A DNA stretch of 64,000 nt from Fuerstiella sp041398845. GTDB lineage: Bacteria; Planctomycetota; Planctomycetia; Planctomycetales; Planctomycetaceae. The notes below the pieces were generated by a model. The model saw nothing but the letters and a program-made list of their open reading frames with translations. It was not told where the DNA came from and searched no databases. Shown in pieces: positions 36,195 through 44,431 of the stretch. The stretch's first letter is position 1; each line of letters opens with the position of its first letter. A program made the translations under genes and the position numbers. The stretch is from contig JAWKTZ010000011.1 of NCBI GenBank assembly GCA_041398845.1, positions 368,394 through 432,393 on the forward strand, read 5' to 3'.

Positions 36195-37361
36195 ATGAAA
36201 CGACTCTTTCCGATCGGTCCTCTCAGAATTGTGGTCATGTTGCTTTTGGTCACTCAGATCCGTGCCGAGGAAAAGCCGGAAGCCGGCTGGAGAGTGCATA
36301 CGATTGTTTCCGGAGAAGCCTGTATGTCGGCAGTGGCGGCTGACTTCACAAACGACGGCCAACTGGACGTGATTGCCGACACCGGTTCCGGCCGAACGCG
36401 GTTGTTTGTGGCGCCCAACTGGGATGAAGTGCTGCTGGATGCCGATCATGACGGCATGTACATCCACAGCGAAACGTGGGACATCGACGGCGACGGCGAT
36501 GCCGACTATGTGGGAGCTCGCTACAACCCCGGTTTGATTATGTGGTATGAACAGCCCGACGAACCGCTGACTCAAAAGTGGACTCGACGCCTCATCGACA
36601 ATCAGATTCATGGCATTCATGGCGTGATTAAGGGCGATGTCGACAACGATGGCTACATCGATCTGCTGGCCACCAGTGCTCAGCCGCTGGATCCGTTTCC
36701 GAATTCTCTGGCATGGATCGCTCCGCCAAAGAATCCTCGTTCGGACAGTCCCTGGCAGCGACACATTTTTGCCGATCAGGACGCTCCCGGCCTGACGCAT
36801 TATCTTGGATTCGGCGACATCAACGGTGACGGTCGAGCCGACGCAGCCACCGGAGCCAAAGGAGGACCTCAGGATGAATCCGGCAAAGGCGAATGGTTCG
36901 CCTGGTGGGAAGCTCCCGCCGATGCAACTCAGCCATGGACAAAGCATCGGTTGCCCGGCAAACATCCCGGAGCAACCAACATTCATCCCGGCGACATCAA
37001 TGGCGACGGAAGAACGGACCTTCTGGCATCACGAGGTCACGGCAACGGCGTGCTGTGGTTTGAAGCTCCGTCATGGAAGGAACACGTCATCGATGCGGAC
37101 ATTCAGGAACCTCACTGCCTGCAGGTTCAGGATATTGACGGCGACGGCGACCTTGATGCCGTCACCTGTGCATACGGCAGCAAACTGTGCGTGTGGTACG
37201 AAAACTCGGGCAAAGGACAGTTCGTTCGACATGTTGTGGGAACGAATCAGGAAGCCTATGATATTCGAGTGGTTGATCTGGATTCTGATGGTGACAATGA
37301 CTTCCTTGTTGCCGGGCGAGCCAGCAACAATGTCGTCTGGTATGAAAATCCCGCGAAATGA
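36195..37361 (+). CDS. Secreted FG-GAP/VCBS repeat protein
   Basis: The 388-residue exported protein has a signal peptide (about residues 1-24, ending IRAEE) and a seven-bladed propeller of FG-GAP repeats. At least six calcium loops of the form DxDxDGxxD can be read: DIDGDGDADYVGA, DVDNDGYIDLLAT, DINGDGRADAATG, DINGDGRTDLLAS, DIDGDGDLDAVTC and DLDSDGDNDFLVA. Such proteins bind calcium and often mediate surface contacts. The next plus-strand gene, a PQQ-type propeller, follows after 162 bases; they may be linked. Confidence 0.88.
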   Translation: MKRLFPIGPLRIVVMLLLVTQIRAEEKPEAGWRVHTIVSGEACMSAVAADFTNDGQLDVIADTGSGRTRLFVAPNWDEVLLDADHDGMYIHSETWDIDGDGDADYVGARYNPGLIMWYEQPDEPLTQKWTRRLIDNQIHGIHGVIKGDVDNDGYIDLLATSAQPLDPFPNSLAWIAPPKNPRSDSPWQRHIFADQDAPGLTHYLGFGDINGDGRADAATGAKGGPQDESGKGEWFAWWEAPADATQPWTKHRLPGKHPGATNIHPGDINGDGRTDLLASRGHGNGVLWFEAPSWKEHVIDADIQEPHCLQVQDIDGDGDLDAVTCAYGSKLCVWYENSGKGQFVRHVVGTNQEAYDIRVVDLDSDGDNDFLVAGRASNNVVWYENPAK

Positions 37362-37406
37362 AAAGAACCGCAGGTAGAACTGCGGACAGGAACCGTCGAC
37401 ACGACC

Positions 37407-37455
37407 GCTGATGACGCTGATTGACGCTGATGACGCTGATCAGATGTTATCAGCG
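37407..37455. repeat. Short GACGCTGAT direct repeats and hairpin
   Basis: The unit GACGCTGAT(T) occurs about three to four times in succession from 37407, and the last unit pairs with ATCAGCG (37434-37440 with 37449-37455) to give a 7-bp hairpin. It lies between the FG-GAP and PQQ-propeller genes. This looks like a small slippage-prone repeat, possibly acting as a weak terminator. Confidence 0.65.
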
Positions 37456-37523
37456 TTTGATCAGTGTTCATAAGCGGTCTACTCCCTCCCCTTTCATTCA
37501 ACCTGCCAACCGAAGAATTGTTT

Positions 37524-38813
37524 ATGAAGCTCTCATTGGTCGTCATCGTTGCCGTTTTGCTAATCATCATTCCCGAATCGCGCGCTGATAACTGGGGGAC
37601 GTGGCGAGGCCCCACCAGCAACGGGATTTCCACGGAAATCGGCCTGCCCGTCGAATGGTCCAAAGAAAAGAATGTGGCGTGGCGAGTGGAATTGCCAGGA
37701 CCGGCCGGAGCAACTCCGGTGGTCTGGGACAACCGCATCTTCCTGACGACGATCGACGGGGAAAGTCTGCAACTGCTGTGTTTTGGGACCGATGGAAAGC
37801 AGCAATGGAAACGGGAGATCGGTCGAGGCAACAAAGATGTGCGCGGCGATGAAGGTAATTCCGCATCGCCGTCCCCGATCACCGACGGAAAGTACGTCTG
37901 GAGTTTTATGGCGAGCGGCCATCTGGCCTGCCTGACGATCGATGGTGAGCCGGTCTGGGACATGGACGTTCAGAAGGAATACGGAAAATTCGACATCGCT
38001 TTCGGCATGTCCGCGACTCCCGTGCTGGCCGACAACCGGTTGTTTCTGCAGTTGATTCACGGCGATGGCAATGCGGCAACTCAGGAAGCCAGCGTTGTGG
38101 CGATGGATGCCCTCACCGGAAAACCCATCTGGAAGCAGGACCGAGTGACTGCTGCGGAAAATGAAAACGAGCACTCCTATGCATCGCCGATGCTCTATGA
38201 CTTCGACGGTCTCCGGTTCCTGATTACTCACGGAGCTGACTATACCGTCGCCTATTCACTTCACGACGGAACAGAACTCTGGCGTCTTGGAGGTCTGAAT
38301 CCGCACGGCGACCCCCAACGAGAATACCATCCGACACTGCGCTTCGTTGCATCGCCGGCTGCGGCCAAAGGCATTGTGGTCTGCCCGACGGCCAAGAACG
38401 GTCCGGTGTTTGCTGTTCGTCCCGATGCCTCCGGCGACCTGACCGGAACGGACGCCGTGTTGTGGGTACGTGACAAAAACACTCCCGACGTTCCCTCTCC
38501 GCTCATCGACGACGATTTGGTGTATCTGTGCCGGGAAAGCGGAATGCTGCTTTGCCTGGACCGCAAAACGGGGGCAGAAGTCTACATGGAACGCACTCAC
38601 AATCAGCGACATCGAGCATCCCCGGTGCTCGCCGATGGTCACATCTATCTGACAGCCCGAGACGGAAAGATCACCGTCGTTAAGACCGGCCGCACGTTTG
38701 AAATCGTAGCTCAGAACGAAACGGGCGAACCCATGTCAGCATCCCCCGTTGTTTCCAACGGCACAATCTACCTCAGAACCTTCGACGCCCTGTGGGCCAT
38801 AAGAAACCTCTGA
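37524..38813 (+). CDS. Exported PQQ-like beta-propeller protein
   Basis: A 429-residue protein with signal peptide (about residues 1-19) and PQQ-binding-like repeats. NWGTWRGPTSNGISTE is the standard opening of planctomycete PQQ-propeller proteins. Blades can be read in LQLLCFGTDGKQQWKREIG, VVAMDALTGKPIWKQD, LLCLDRKTGAEVYMER and FEIVAQNETGEP. Whether PQQ is bound is uncertain, as many family members serve only as scaffolds. The ATG at 37524 precedes the signal peptide; an upstream GTG at 37464 gives no added character. Confidence 0.87.
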   Translation: MKLSLVVIVAVLLIIIPESRADNWGTWRGPTSNGISTEIGLPVEWSKEKNVAWRVELPGPAGATPVVWDNRIFLTTIDGESLQLLCFGTDGKQQWKREIGRGNKDVRGDEGNSASPSPITDGKYVWSFMASGHLACLTIDGEPVWDMDVQKEYGKFDIAFGMSATPVLADNRLFLQLIHGDGNAATQEASVVAMDALTGKPIWKQDRVTAAENENEHSYASPMLYDFDGLRFLITHGADYTVAYSLHDGTELWRLGGLNPHGDPQREYHPTLRFVASPAAAKGIVVCPTAKNGPVFAVRPDASGDLTGTDAVLWVRDKNTPDVPSPLIDDDLVYLCRESGMLLCLDRKTGAEVYMERTHNQRHRASPVLADGHIYLTARDGKITVVKTGRTFEIVAQNETGEPMSASPVVSNGTIYLRTFDALWAIRNL

Positions 38814-39417
38814 CAGACCGCCTTGTCCGCATGCCGTTGATTCCCGATCACGTTCACTAAACAGTCAACGTCTGCCCGAGTCAGTGCGAGTCCTGTTCGA
38901 TTCCATGGCAGCAACGCATAGTCCAGCGATCCTTCTGCATCGACGAAATCCGTCTCGCCGTCCGTTCCTGAAGGCGGGCGCACCGCATTGTGCGATTTCG
39001 AAGAGTCCGGGGACGACGATGAGTTGTCGCGGTTTACCGACTGGTTGACTCTGAGGCACGTCCAGCGTTGGCACGCTCATCAAAAGTCGACCACTCGCCC
39101 CCAAATACGACCAGAACTCGAACCAACGATGGCTGGCACCGTTTACTCGTTCTGCGCTGCCTGCGATCACATCGCGATCGCCAAAAAGTTCATCCTGCCG
39201 AACAATCCTGAGCTAAATTCACAGACAGCCAGCGGGCGCTAAGGAACGGCTCATCAATCGATGCTGTAGTGGATTTCGCCAGAAATCCTGTGAGAAGGCA
39301 ATTCTGGCTACGAAGTGCGCCAGTAAATGATTGGTCGTGCCTAACGTGGGATGCGTTGCGCGTCCGTAACGATCGAAACGATTGCGCCGCTCAGCGTTGA
39401 CGACTGTAGTGAACAGG
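38814..39417. other. 604-bp intergenic stretch
   Basis: No convincing gene lies between the PQQ-propeller gene and the unknown pair at 39418. A short minus-strand frame (38768-38983; TDFVDAEGSLDYALLP) may be a decayed fragment, but I cannot place it. The right half holds copy B of the GCCAGAA/TTCTGGC palindromic repeat. Confidence 0.5.
39242..39337 (-). repeat. GCCAGAA/TTCTGGC palindromic repeat, copy B (inverted)
   Basis: Reverse-complement copy of 35091-35195. Both share CGACCAATCATTTACTGGCG, TTCTCACAGGATTTCTGGCG and ATTGATGA at matching offsets. This copy lacks 8-9 bases in the left arm of the internal palindrome (TGGGATTCG in copy A), so its hairpin is shorter. It sits about 80 bases upstream of the gene starting at 39418. 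Confidence 0.82.
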
Positions 39418-41169
39418 ATGATGAAATACGCACTCATGATCACCGGACTTCTGGCCGCATTGGCGCTGGCGGCTCCGAAGCTGGTCGTACTCGGGTACGT
39501 CCTGCTGGTGATACCCGGATTGGTTCTCACAGTCGCTCCGACAGTGTTTGTGTACCTTGCGGCAACCGCCGGGATTCGTCGGCTGCTGCCGAACCCTTCA
39601 TCCGTGGCATCCACAGTGACGGCGTTCTGCATTGCGATCGCGTTGGGATGGATTGTGATGCAGCCGTTTCGCAAGGCGGCGATCGCAAGTCACGACGCCA
39701 GCCGTCTGCCCGATGTCATCCCACAGCAACCGATCAGCCTTGACGGCCACGTCCGGCTGGAAATACCTGATCGCCGCGATGATCCGCAATGTGACTACCT
39801 GTGTCTGGCGGCACTGGACTCGCCGGACGTTCAGAGTGTCTCGCTGATGACGGCCGGAAAAAACGGGAACGGCGGTCAACCGCAGTCTGACGCCTACGCT
39901 TTGATGTCCGCTCAGGAAGATCCCGCTGCGGGGATCTTTCCTTTCGAACCGGGCCAGATTGTTCGTGAATTTCCGCCGCTGGCGCAGCGTATTGCGAGTC
40001 GGAAATTCATCGAAGCCGTTCAATCGGTGGAAGCGAATTGGGCGATGCGGCTGACTGAAGACGAGCGACTGCGACGCGTTGAACCGGTCCCCGCCGACGA
40101 CGCTGACTGGATCATTCGTATTGACAACCAATCCAGCGGCCGGACGTCCAGGCTGCGTCGACTCACGATCACCGATGCGGCCGGCACCGTTCATTATCGC
40201 CAGACCTATCGCACGCAGGCCGTTCCGGCTCGCACGTTTTATGTTGGCTTTGATGTCCACTTCGGCGCTGGCACGATTTCCGGGGCGTCGTTTCATGTGG
40301 GCAGGCAGCAATTGGCTGAAGGCGAGCTATCGCTTCAGCCGGAGAAGGCTTTGCTTTCGGCGATCACCTTTCCCGTCCCGCGTTGTGATCCGGAAGACTT
40401 GACTCGGTTGCGAGAACAGGTTGAACAAGCGTTGAATGACCCGAATGCCACAGCCGTTCGACTGGACCTGGCCCGCTGTTTTCTGAGACTGTTCTACTTC
40501 AATACCAAGCCGCAGGATCACGAACTGATTGCTCGCATTGTGGCCGATGATCGTGTGAAAAATCTCGACGAGCCGTTGCGGAATGTGTTTTCGAAAACAG
40601 CAACACCTGTGGCGGTGCGAGACGCATTTGCTCAGCGAATCGTGATGGAACACACATCGGCCGATTTGCGTCACCGGCTGGCGGAATGCCTCGCAAGCCT
40701 GCCGCCGGGAACGTTTTCTGAACCGGACGAATCGCACCTTAAGATCTGGGAAACGCCGGAGATCTACCAGGACGCCGCGCCGTTCCTGGAACGTGTGGCT
40801 GATCTGGATCCGCAGCGAGCGGTGCCAATGCTGCTGGCGGCACTGGCGACCGCGATCGAATTACCGACCTGGCAGGCTCGCCGTTCGTTAGTCGAAGGAA
40901 TCCGTGCGGCGCTGGTCCGTATGGGGCCGCAGGCGTCGATGGCAGCGGCGCAGATTCAGGAACTGTTTCTGAGTCGTCCGTCACCCATTATGCAGACGTC
41001 AAAAGACGCCGATCAGTGGAGATTCGCGTTGGCTCGAATGGGGCTGGAACTTGATGAACTGCCAATGTTCCCGACTCAGTCTTCCGAGACGGCCAATCGC
41101 ATCCGCTCGAAGGTTGCCATGATGCTTCAACGCTACGAACAGGACCTTGCTGCGAAGGACATCCGATGA
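39418..41169 (+). CDS. Hypothetical membrane-anchored protein
   Basis: A 583-residue protein with three hydrophobic helices at the N terminus (about residues 3-20, 24-50, 60-80) and a large soluble part. The middle (about 95-330) is beta-rich with no family I know. The C-terminal half has helical repeat character with LADLDPQRAVPMLLAALATA, RSLVEGIRAALVRMGPQA and AQIQELFLSRP, which resembles HEAT-type repeats. It overlaps the next gene by ATGA, so the two are cotranslated. Start at 39418 or 39421. Function unknown. Confidence 0.72.
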   Translation: MMKYALMITGLLAALALAAPKLVVLGYVLLVIPGLVLTVAPTVFVYLAATAGIRRLLPNPSSVASTVTAFCIAIALGWIVMQPFRKAAIASHDASRLPDVIPQQPISLDGHVRLEIPDRRDDPQCDYLCLAALDSPDVQSVSLMTAGKNGNGGQPQSDAYALMSAQEDPAAGIFPFEPGQIVREFPPLAQRIASRKFIEAVQSVEANWAMRLTEDERLRRVEPVPADDADWIIRIDNQSSGRTSRLRRLTITDAAGTVHYRQTYRTQAVPARTFYVGFDVHFGAGTISGASFHVGRQQLAEGELSLQPEKALLSAITFPVPRCDPEDLTRLREQVEQALNDPNATAVRLDLARCFLRLFYFNTKPQDHELIARIVADDRVKNLDEPLRNVFSKTATPVAVRDAFAQRIVMEHTSADLRHRLAECLASLPPGTFSEPDESHLKIWETPEIYQDAAPFLERVADLDPQRAVPMLLAALATAIELPTWQARRSLVEGIRAALVRMGPQASMAAAQIQELFLSRPSPIMQTSKDADQWRFALARMGLELDELPMFPTQSSETANRIRSKVAMMLQRYEQDLAAKDIR

Positions 41170-41630
41170 TCGAAACCATCTTCCTGAGTGTCGTGGGATA
41201 TGGCACCTTCATCGGCTTGCTGTGCGGCGTCTGGAAAGCCAACGCTCGACGATGGAACCGCCTTGCCAGGGCGTATCGAGCTGACAGCGATTTGACGAGC
41301 AACGCCACCGAATGCTACGCCACGAAGACCATGCAGACGGTGATTCTGGTCGGCGGCAATGTTGGCTGGAACTCATACAAGGGCATCATCACCGTGGGTG
41401 TGACGCATGAGGGGATATTGCTGCGAGTGATGACTCCCTTCTCAGCTTTTCATTCACCGCTGCTGATTCCGTTCGGTGAAATCCACATCGAGCCCAGGCA
41501 ATGGTACCTGATCGGCAAGACATCTCAGTTTACGCTGAATCAGGTCAGCGACGTGCAGATCATTGTGCATGACGAAACGCTGCAGTGGATTGAGTCGCAG
41601 GTTTCTCAGTTGGCCGTTGCAGCCGTTTAG
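41166..41630 (+). CDS. Hypothetical single-helix protein
   Basis: A 154-residue protein with an N-terminal membrane helix (about residues 4-24) followed by a compact beta-rich domain. YKGIITVGVTHEGILLRVMT and LLIPFGEIHIEPRQW resemble the PH-like domains of small bacterial membrane proteins. Its start overlaps the stop of the preceding gene by 4 bases, so it probably acts with it. No motif points to a reaction. Confidence 0.7.
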   Translation: MIETIFLSVVGYGTFIGLLCGVWKANARRWNRLARAYRADSDLTSNATECYATKTMQTVILVGGNVGWNSYKGIITVGVTHEGILLRVMTPFSAFHSPLLIPFGEIHIEPRQWYLIGKTSQFTLNQVSDVQIIVHDETLQWIESQVSQLAVAAV

Positions 41631-41776
41631 CGAGTGCGAATCTTCAACGGACGTCGCATATCTCCCGTCAGTCGATGGTGATTCGTCCGAAATCCTGAAT
41701 TCGCGTTACTTCTGTTCGCTGCCGGCGTCATTGCCATGACGTGAGACGCCGAAACGTTTCCTGAACCGTCCCTTGC

Positions 41777-41908
41777 TTAGAAGCAGCCGACGATCGACAC
41801 GCAGCCCAGAAACACGACAAGTGCTGTTAGCTGTCGGGACCTGCGACGCCGCAGATCACGGAGGTGCAGCACGGCTTCAAACCTCGCAATGCGTTCGTAC
41901 TGGTTCAT
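41777..41908 (-). CDS. Predicted 43-residue membrane peptide
   Basis: A short frame that starts at ATG (41906-41908) and ends TAA (41777-41779). It encodes a basic N-terminal amphipathic part (RIARFEAVLHLRDLRRRRS) and a hydrophobic helix LTALVVFLGCVSIVGCF at the C terminus. AAAAGGGACT lies about 9-16 bases before the start and could serve as the ribosome site. It is free-standing between two plus-strand genes. Small proteins are easily over-called, so treat this as a candidate. Confidence 0.45.
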   Translation of the reverse strand: MNQYERIARFEAVLHLRDLRRRRSRQLTALVVFLGCVSIVGCF

Positions 41909-42361
41909 GACGGAGTCCCTTTTGTGTGGAAAAAAGCGGGAGGGGAAACGTCTGTTTGAGCGTCACCGACATTCAATTGAGACCCGCTGAACTTCGGGTG
42001 TCTGTTGAGAGCTTAGACATCGTCGACAGCCGGGCAAGGCGAAATTCACGGCGTGGCAGATCCTCGGAAACGCCGTCCAATTTCGAGAATACATCCATCG
42101 ACAAAACAAATCATCTAAAGACTAAACGCGTCCGATTCCCGTTTGTGATTCGCCGTCCTGTGGTTCATGGAGATCCATTGGACACCCGCTGCACGTTTTT
42201 GTCCGGTACGAGACCGAACTGCCGACAGGAAAGCTCAGAAGACATTCGCAAACCGGTTGGGCACCACGATCGCCGCAGCTATACTGACGTCGAGATGAAC
42301 AAAGTGGCTTTTTCAACGGATGTTGGTTTCAGATCAGTGGGAGCGTTTTCAGAAGTTCAGC
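41909..42361. other. Intergenic leader of the second flavoprotein gene
   Basis: About 450 bases with no convincing protein. A plus-strand frame from 41926 to 42375 is open but has no recognisable domain, is rich in Arg/Ser/Thr and runs into the flavoprotein gene in another frame. A promoter for the gene at 42362 must lie here, but I could not identify it with confidence. Confidence 0.5.
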
Positions 42362-43705
42362 ATGCAGACACATGACGTTGTCATTTTAGGCGGAGGTCCG
42401 GCAGGCAGCACAGCGGCCACGTTGCTGGCTCAGTCCGGCCATGATGTGGTGGTGGTTGAGAAGGACCATTTTCCTCGGTTTCACATCGGCGAATCACTAC
42501 TGCCTGCCAGTGTGCGGATTTTTGAACGGCTGGGAGTTCACCAGCCGATCCGCGACGCATTTATTCTGAAACCTGGCGGCAAATGGATCTACGGCACAGC
42601 AGAAGTTCCCGGTGACTTCGCTCGGTTCGATCGTCGGGCCAGCTTTTCAGAGCATCCGTATTCGTATCTGGTGGAACGGTCGACGTTTGACCGGATTCTG
42701 ATTGACCGGTCGATTGAAGTCGGAGCCGACGTGCGATTTGGAACGGAAGTCACTGATCTCATCACCGACAACGGTCGGATCGTGGGCGTTTCATGTCGCA
42801 CGGAAACAGGCGAATGCTGCGATCTGCGTGCTCGGCTGGTGGTAGATGCCACGGGCCTGCGATCGGTGATTCCGTCACGGCTGCGACTACGCAGACTGAC
42901 CACACCTCACCGCATGGGCATCTACGCTCAATACGCTGCCCGGCCTACACGGGACGACGTGAAGGCGGGCTGGTTTATCGGTCAGATGTTTTACGATGGC
43001 TGGACGTGGCTGTTGCGGTTGCCCGGTGATCGATTTTCTGTCGGAGCCGTGCTGACGGTCGATCGGTTTCAGAAGTCACGACTGTCGCCGACTGAGTTGC
43101 TGGAGAAGCTGGTTGCAGAGAACTCGCTGTTAAACGATGGTATGACGGCGGACCGACAACGCATCTCGGACGTGATGGTGACCGGCAACATGGGAAATTC
43201 GTCCGAAACTCTGGCTGGCGATGGCTGGGTGGCGATTGGTGATGCAGCCTACTTTATTGATCCGTGTTATTCGTCCGGAGTTCACCTCGCAATGAAGTCG
43301 GCGGAAATGGTGGCCGATGTGGTGCTGTCCCAGCCGCGACACAGTGTGCTGAACGCATCACTGTTTGACGACTATCAACAGGACATGCGGCGGCATGAAC
43401 GTTCGGTTCACAACATGGTGGATGCGTTTTATGTTGCCAGTCGGCACACATCGGTCCAGAAGGCCGTGGCGAAACTTCAGGGAGGATTCTTCAGTCGGAA
43501 ATTCGTCACATTTGTCGGAGGTGATTTTCAGAAGAATTCATCTTTCATCGCCAGAATCCGCTTCTACTCTAGGTTTCTGGGAGCTGTCCTGGGCAACAAT
43601 CAAAATCTGGCAAAGGAAAACCATCCGGAATATCTGTTTGCAACAGATTCCATCGCAGAAAGTGCTCAGACACGGGCAGTCGTGACGGAAGAAATCCCCG
43701 CCTGA
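42362..43705 (+). CDS. Halogenase/CmlS-like FAD-dependent oxidoreductase
   Basis: The 447-residue flavoprotein carries GGGPAG at residues 10-15, FPRFHIGESLLPAS (the GES region of flavin-dependent halogenases) and FILKPGGKWIYG, where a KxGG segment matches the PltA/CmlS-type enzymes. DATGLRSVIP, GWTWLLRLPGDRFSVGAV (the GWxW region) and GDAAYFIDPCYSSGVHLAM follow. It fits the halogenase/geranylgeranyl-reductase-like group better than the 27972 enzyme. The reaction might be halogenation or oxygenation of an aromatic or carrier-bound substrate. No carrier protein or biosynthetic partner is adjacent. Start at 42362 is set by the nucleotide-binding strand. Confidence 0.85.
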   Translation: MQTHDVVILGGGPAGSTAATLLAQSGHDVVVVEKDHFPRFHIGESLLPASVRIFERLGVHQPIRDAFILKPGGKWIYGTAEVPGDFARFDRRASFSEHPYSYLVERSTFDRILIDRSIEVGADVRFGTEVTDLITDNGRIVGVSCRTETGECCDLRARLVVDATGLRSVIPSRLRLRRLTTPHRMGIYAQYAARPTRDDVKAGWFIGQMFYDGWTWLLRLPGDRFSVGAVLTVDRFQKSRLSPTELLEKLVAENSLLNDGMTADRQRISDVMVTGNMGNSSETLAGDGWVAIGDAAYFIDPCYSSGVHLAMKSAEMVADVVLSQPRHSVLNASLFDDYQQDMRRHERSVHNMVDAFYVASRHTSVQKAVAKLQGGFFSRKFVTFVGGDFQKNSSFIARIRFYSRFLGAVLGNNQNLAKENHPEYLFATDSIAESAQTRAVVTEEIPA

Positions 43706-43761
43706 CAGCCCCCTTTGCAGACGGTCCACAGACTGTTACATTTTGAGGCGATGGAGAACGG

Positions 43762-43818
43762 GGTCAGGTACCGTTGCCGGAACGGCCTGAGACGTGTCTT
43801 GCTCAACGGTACCTGACC
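43762..43818. repeat. 15-bp perfect palindrome with GGTCAGGTACC arms
   Basis: GGTCAGGTACCGTTG (43762-43776) and CAACGGTACCTGACC (43804-43818) are perfect inverted repeats around a 27-base loop. An outer imperfect pairing (ATGGAGA on the left, TCTCCAT on the right) lengthens the stem. It sits 57 bases after the flavoprotein stop codon and could terminate that transcript, but its form also resembles REP-like elements. No transposase is in the window. Confidence 0.7.
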
Positions 43819-43899
43819 GCATTTTCCGCCGTCTCCATTTTCGTCCATTCAGCACACCGCCAATAACGCGCGTTCAGCGATTTGAAAGCAGATTCCGAG

Positions 43900-44145
43900 A
43901 TGACACGTTTCCCGTCCGCCATGCGTTTCAGAACGATCCTGCCGACAGTGCTGTCGATGCTTGCCGTCAGCCAGCAGACCGCCAGTGCTCATCCCGGCCA
44001 CGGTTCACCGTCCGCGCCGTCGGGGTTAATGCACTACCTGACATCGCCAATGCACACCGGTCCGGTCGTGCTGGTGGCTGCGATCGCAGCGATCGGCATC
44101 TGGATGGTGCTGCGCGGACACAACAAATCCGACAGTCAGAGATAG
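43900..44145 (+). CDS. Small exported membrane protein
   Basis: An 81-residue protein with a signal-like N terminus (about residues 8-28, ending SQQTASA), then HPGHGSPSAPSGLMHYLTSP, a His-rich stretch that may bind metal, and a C-terminal hydrophobic helix (TGPVVLVAAIAAIGIWMVL). Its stop lies one base from the convergent end of the MoaD-like gene. The His-rich start after the signal recalls HupE/UreJ-type proteins, but it is much shorter. Function unknown; a link to molybdenum uptake is possible only by position. An ATG at 43921 is an alternative start. Confidence 0.62.
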   Translation: MTRFPSAMRFRTILPTVLSMLAVSQQTASAHPGHGSPSAPSGLMHYLTSPMHTGPVVLVAAIAAIGIWMVLRGHNKSDSQR

Positions 44146-44146
44146 C

Positions 44147-44431
44147 TTAACCGCCTGAAATCGGAGGCAGGAACAGCACGGTGTCACGATCCTGGAGGAC
44201 ACGCGTGGCTGTTTCCGATGCGGGAACCGGAAGTTCGTTGACAAATACCATCAGGCTGCGCTGCACGGACCCATCTTCATTCAGGATACGTTCGCGGAGT
44301 GCGGATGATCCGTCCTGTGCGACGTGCTGAATGGCGGACAGTACGGTTGCGCCTGTCGGCAGTTCGACGTTCTGTTGTCGAGTTCCCGCCACCTGACTCA
44401 ACTGAGCTTCAAACTGAAATGTGATCTGCAT
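44147..44431 (-). CDS. moaD: MoaD/ThiS-like sulfur carrier protein
   Basis: A 94-residue beta-grasp protein ending in PPISGG, the Gly-Gly tail that is thiocarboxylated in molybdopterin synthase small subunits. The segment RDTVLFLPPISGG is typical of MoaD. The start at 44431 overlaps the end of the modC gene by 23 bases in another frame. Its place directly after a molybdate-type transporter supports a role in molybdenum cofactor synthesis. ThiS-like or tungsten-cofactor use cannot be excluded. No moaE is adjacent. Confidence 0.8.
   Translation of the reverse strand: MQITFQFEAQLSQVAGTRQQNVELPTGATVLSAIQHVAQDGSSALRERILNEDGSVQRSLMVFVNELPVPASETATRVLQDRDTVLFLPPISGG

Noticed and set aside
38865..39170. 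Minus-strand open frame of about 100 residues
   Set aside because: No domain, atypical composition and overlap with other short frames; probably chance.
41926..42375. Plus-strand open frame of about 149 residues before the flavoprotein gene
   Set aside because: Runs into the flavoprotein gene in another frame, is rich in Arg/Ser/Thr and matches nothing.
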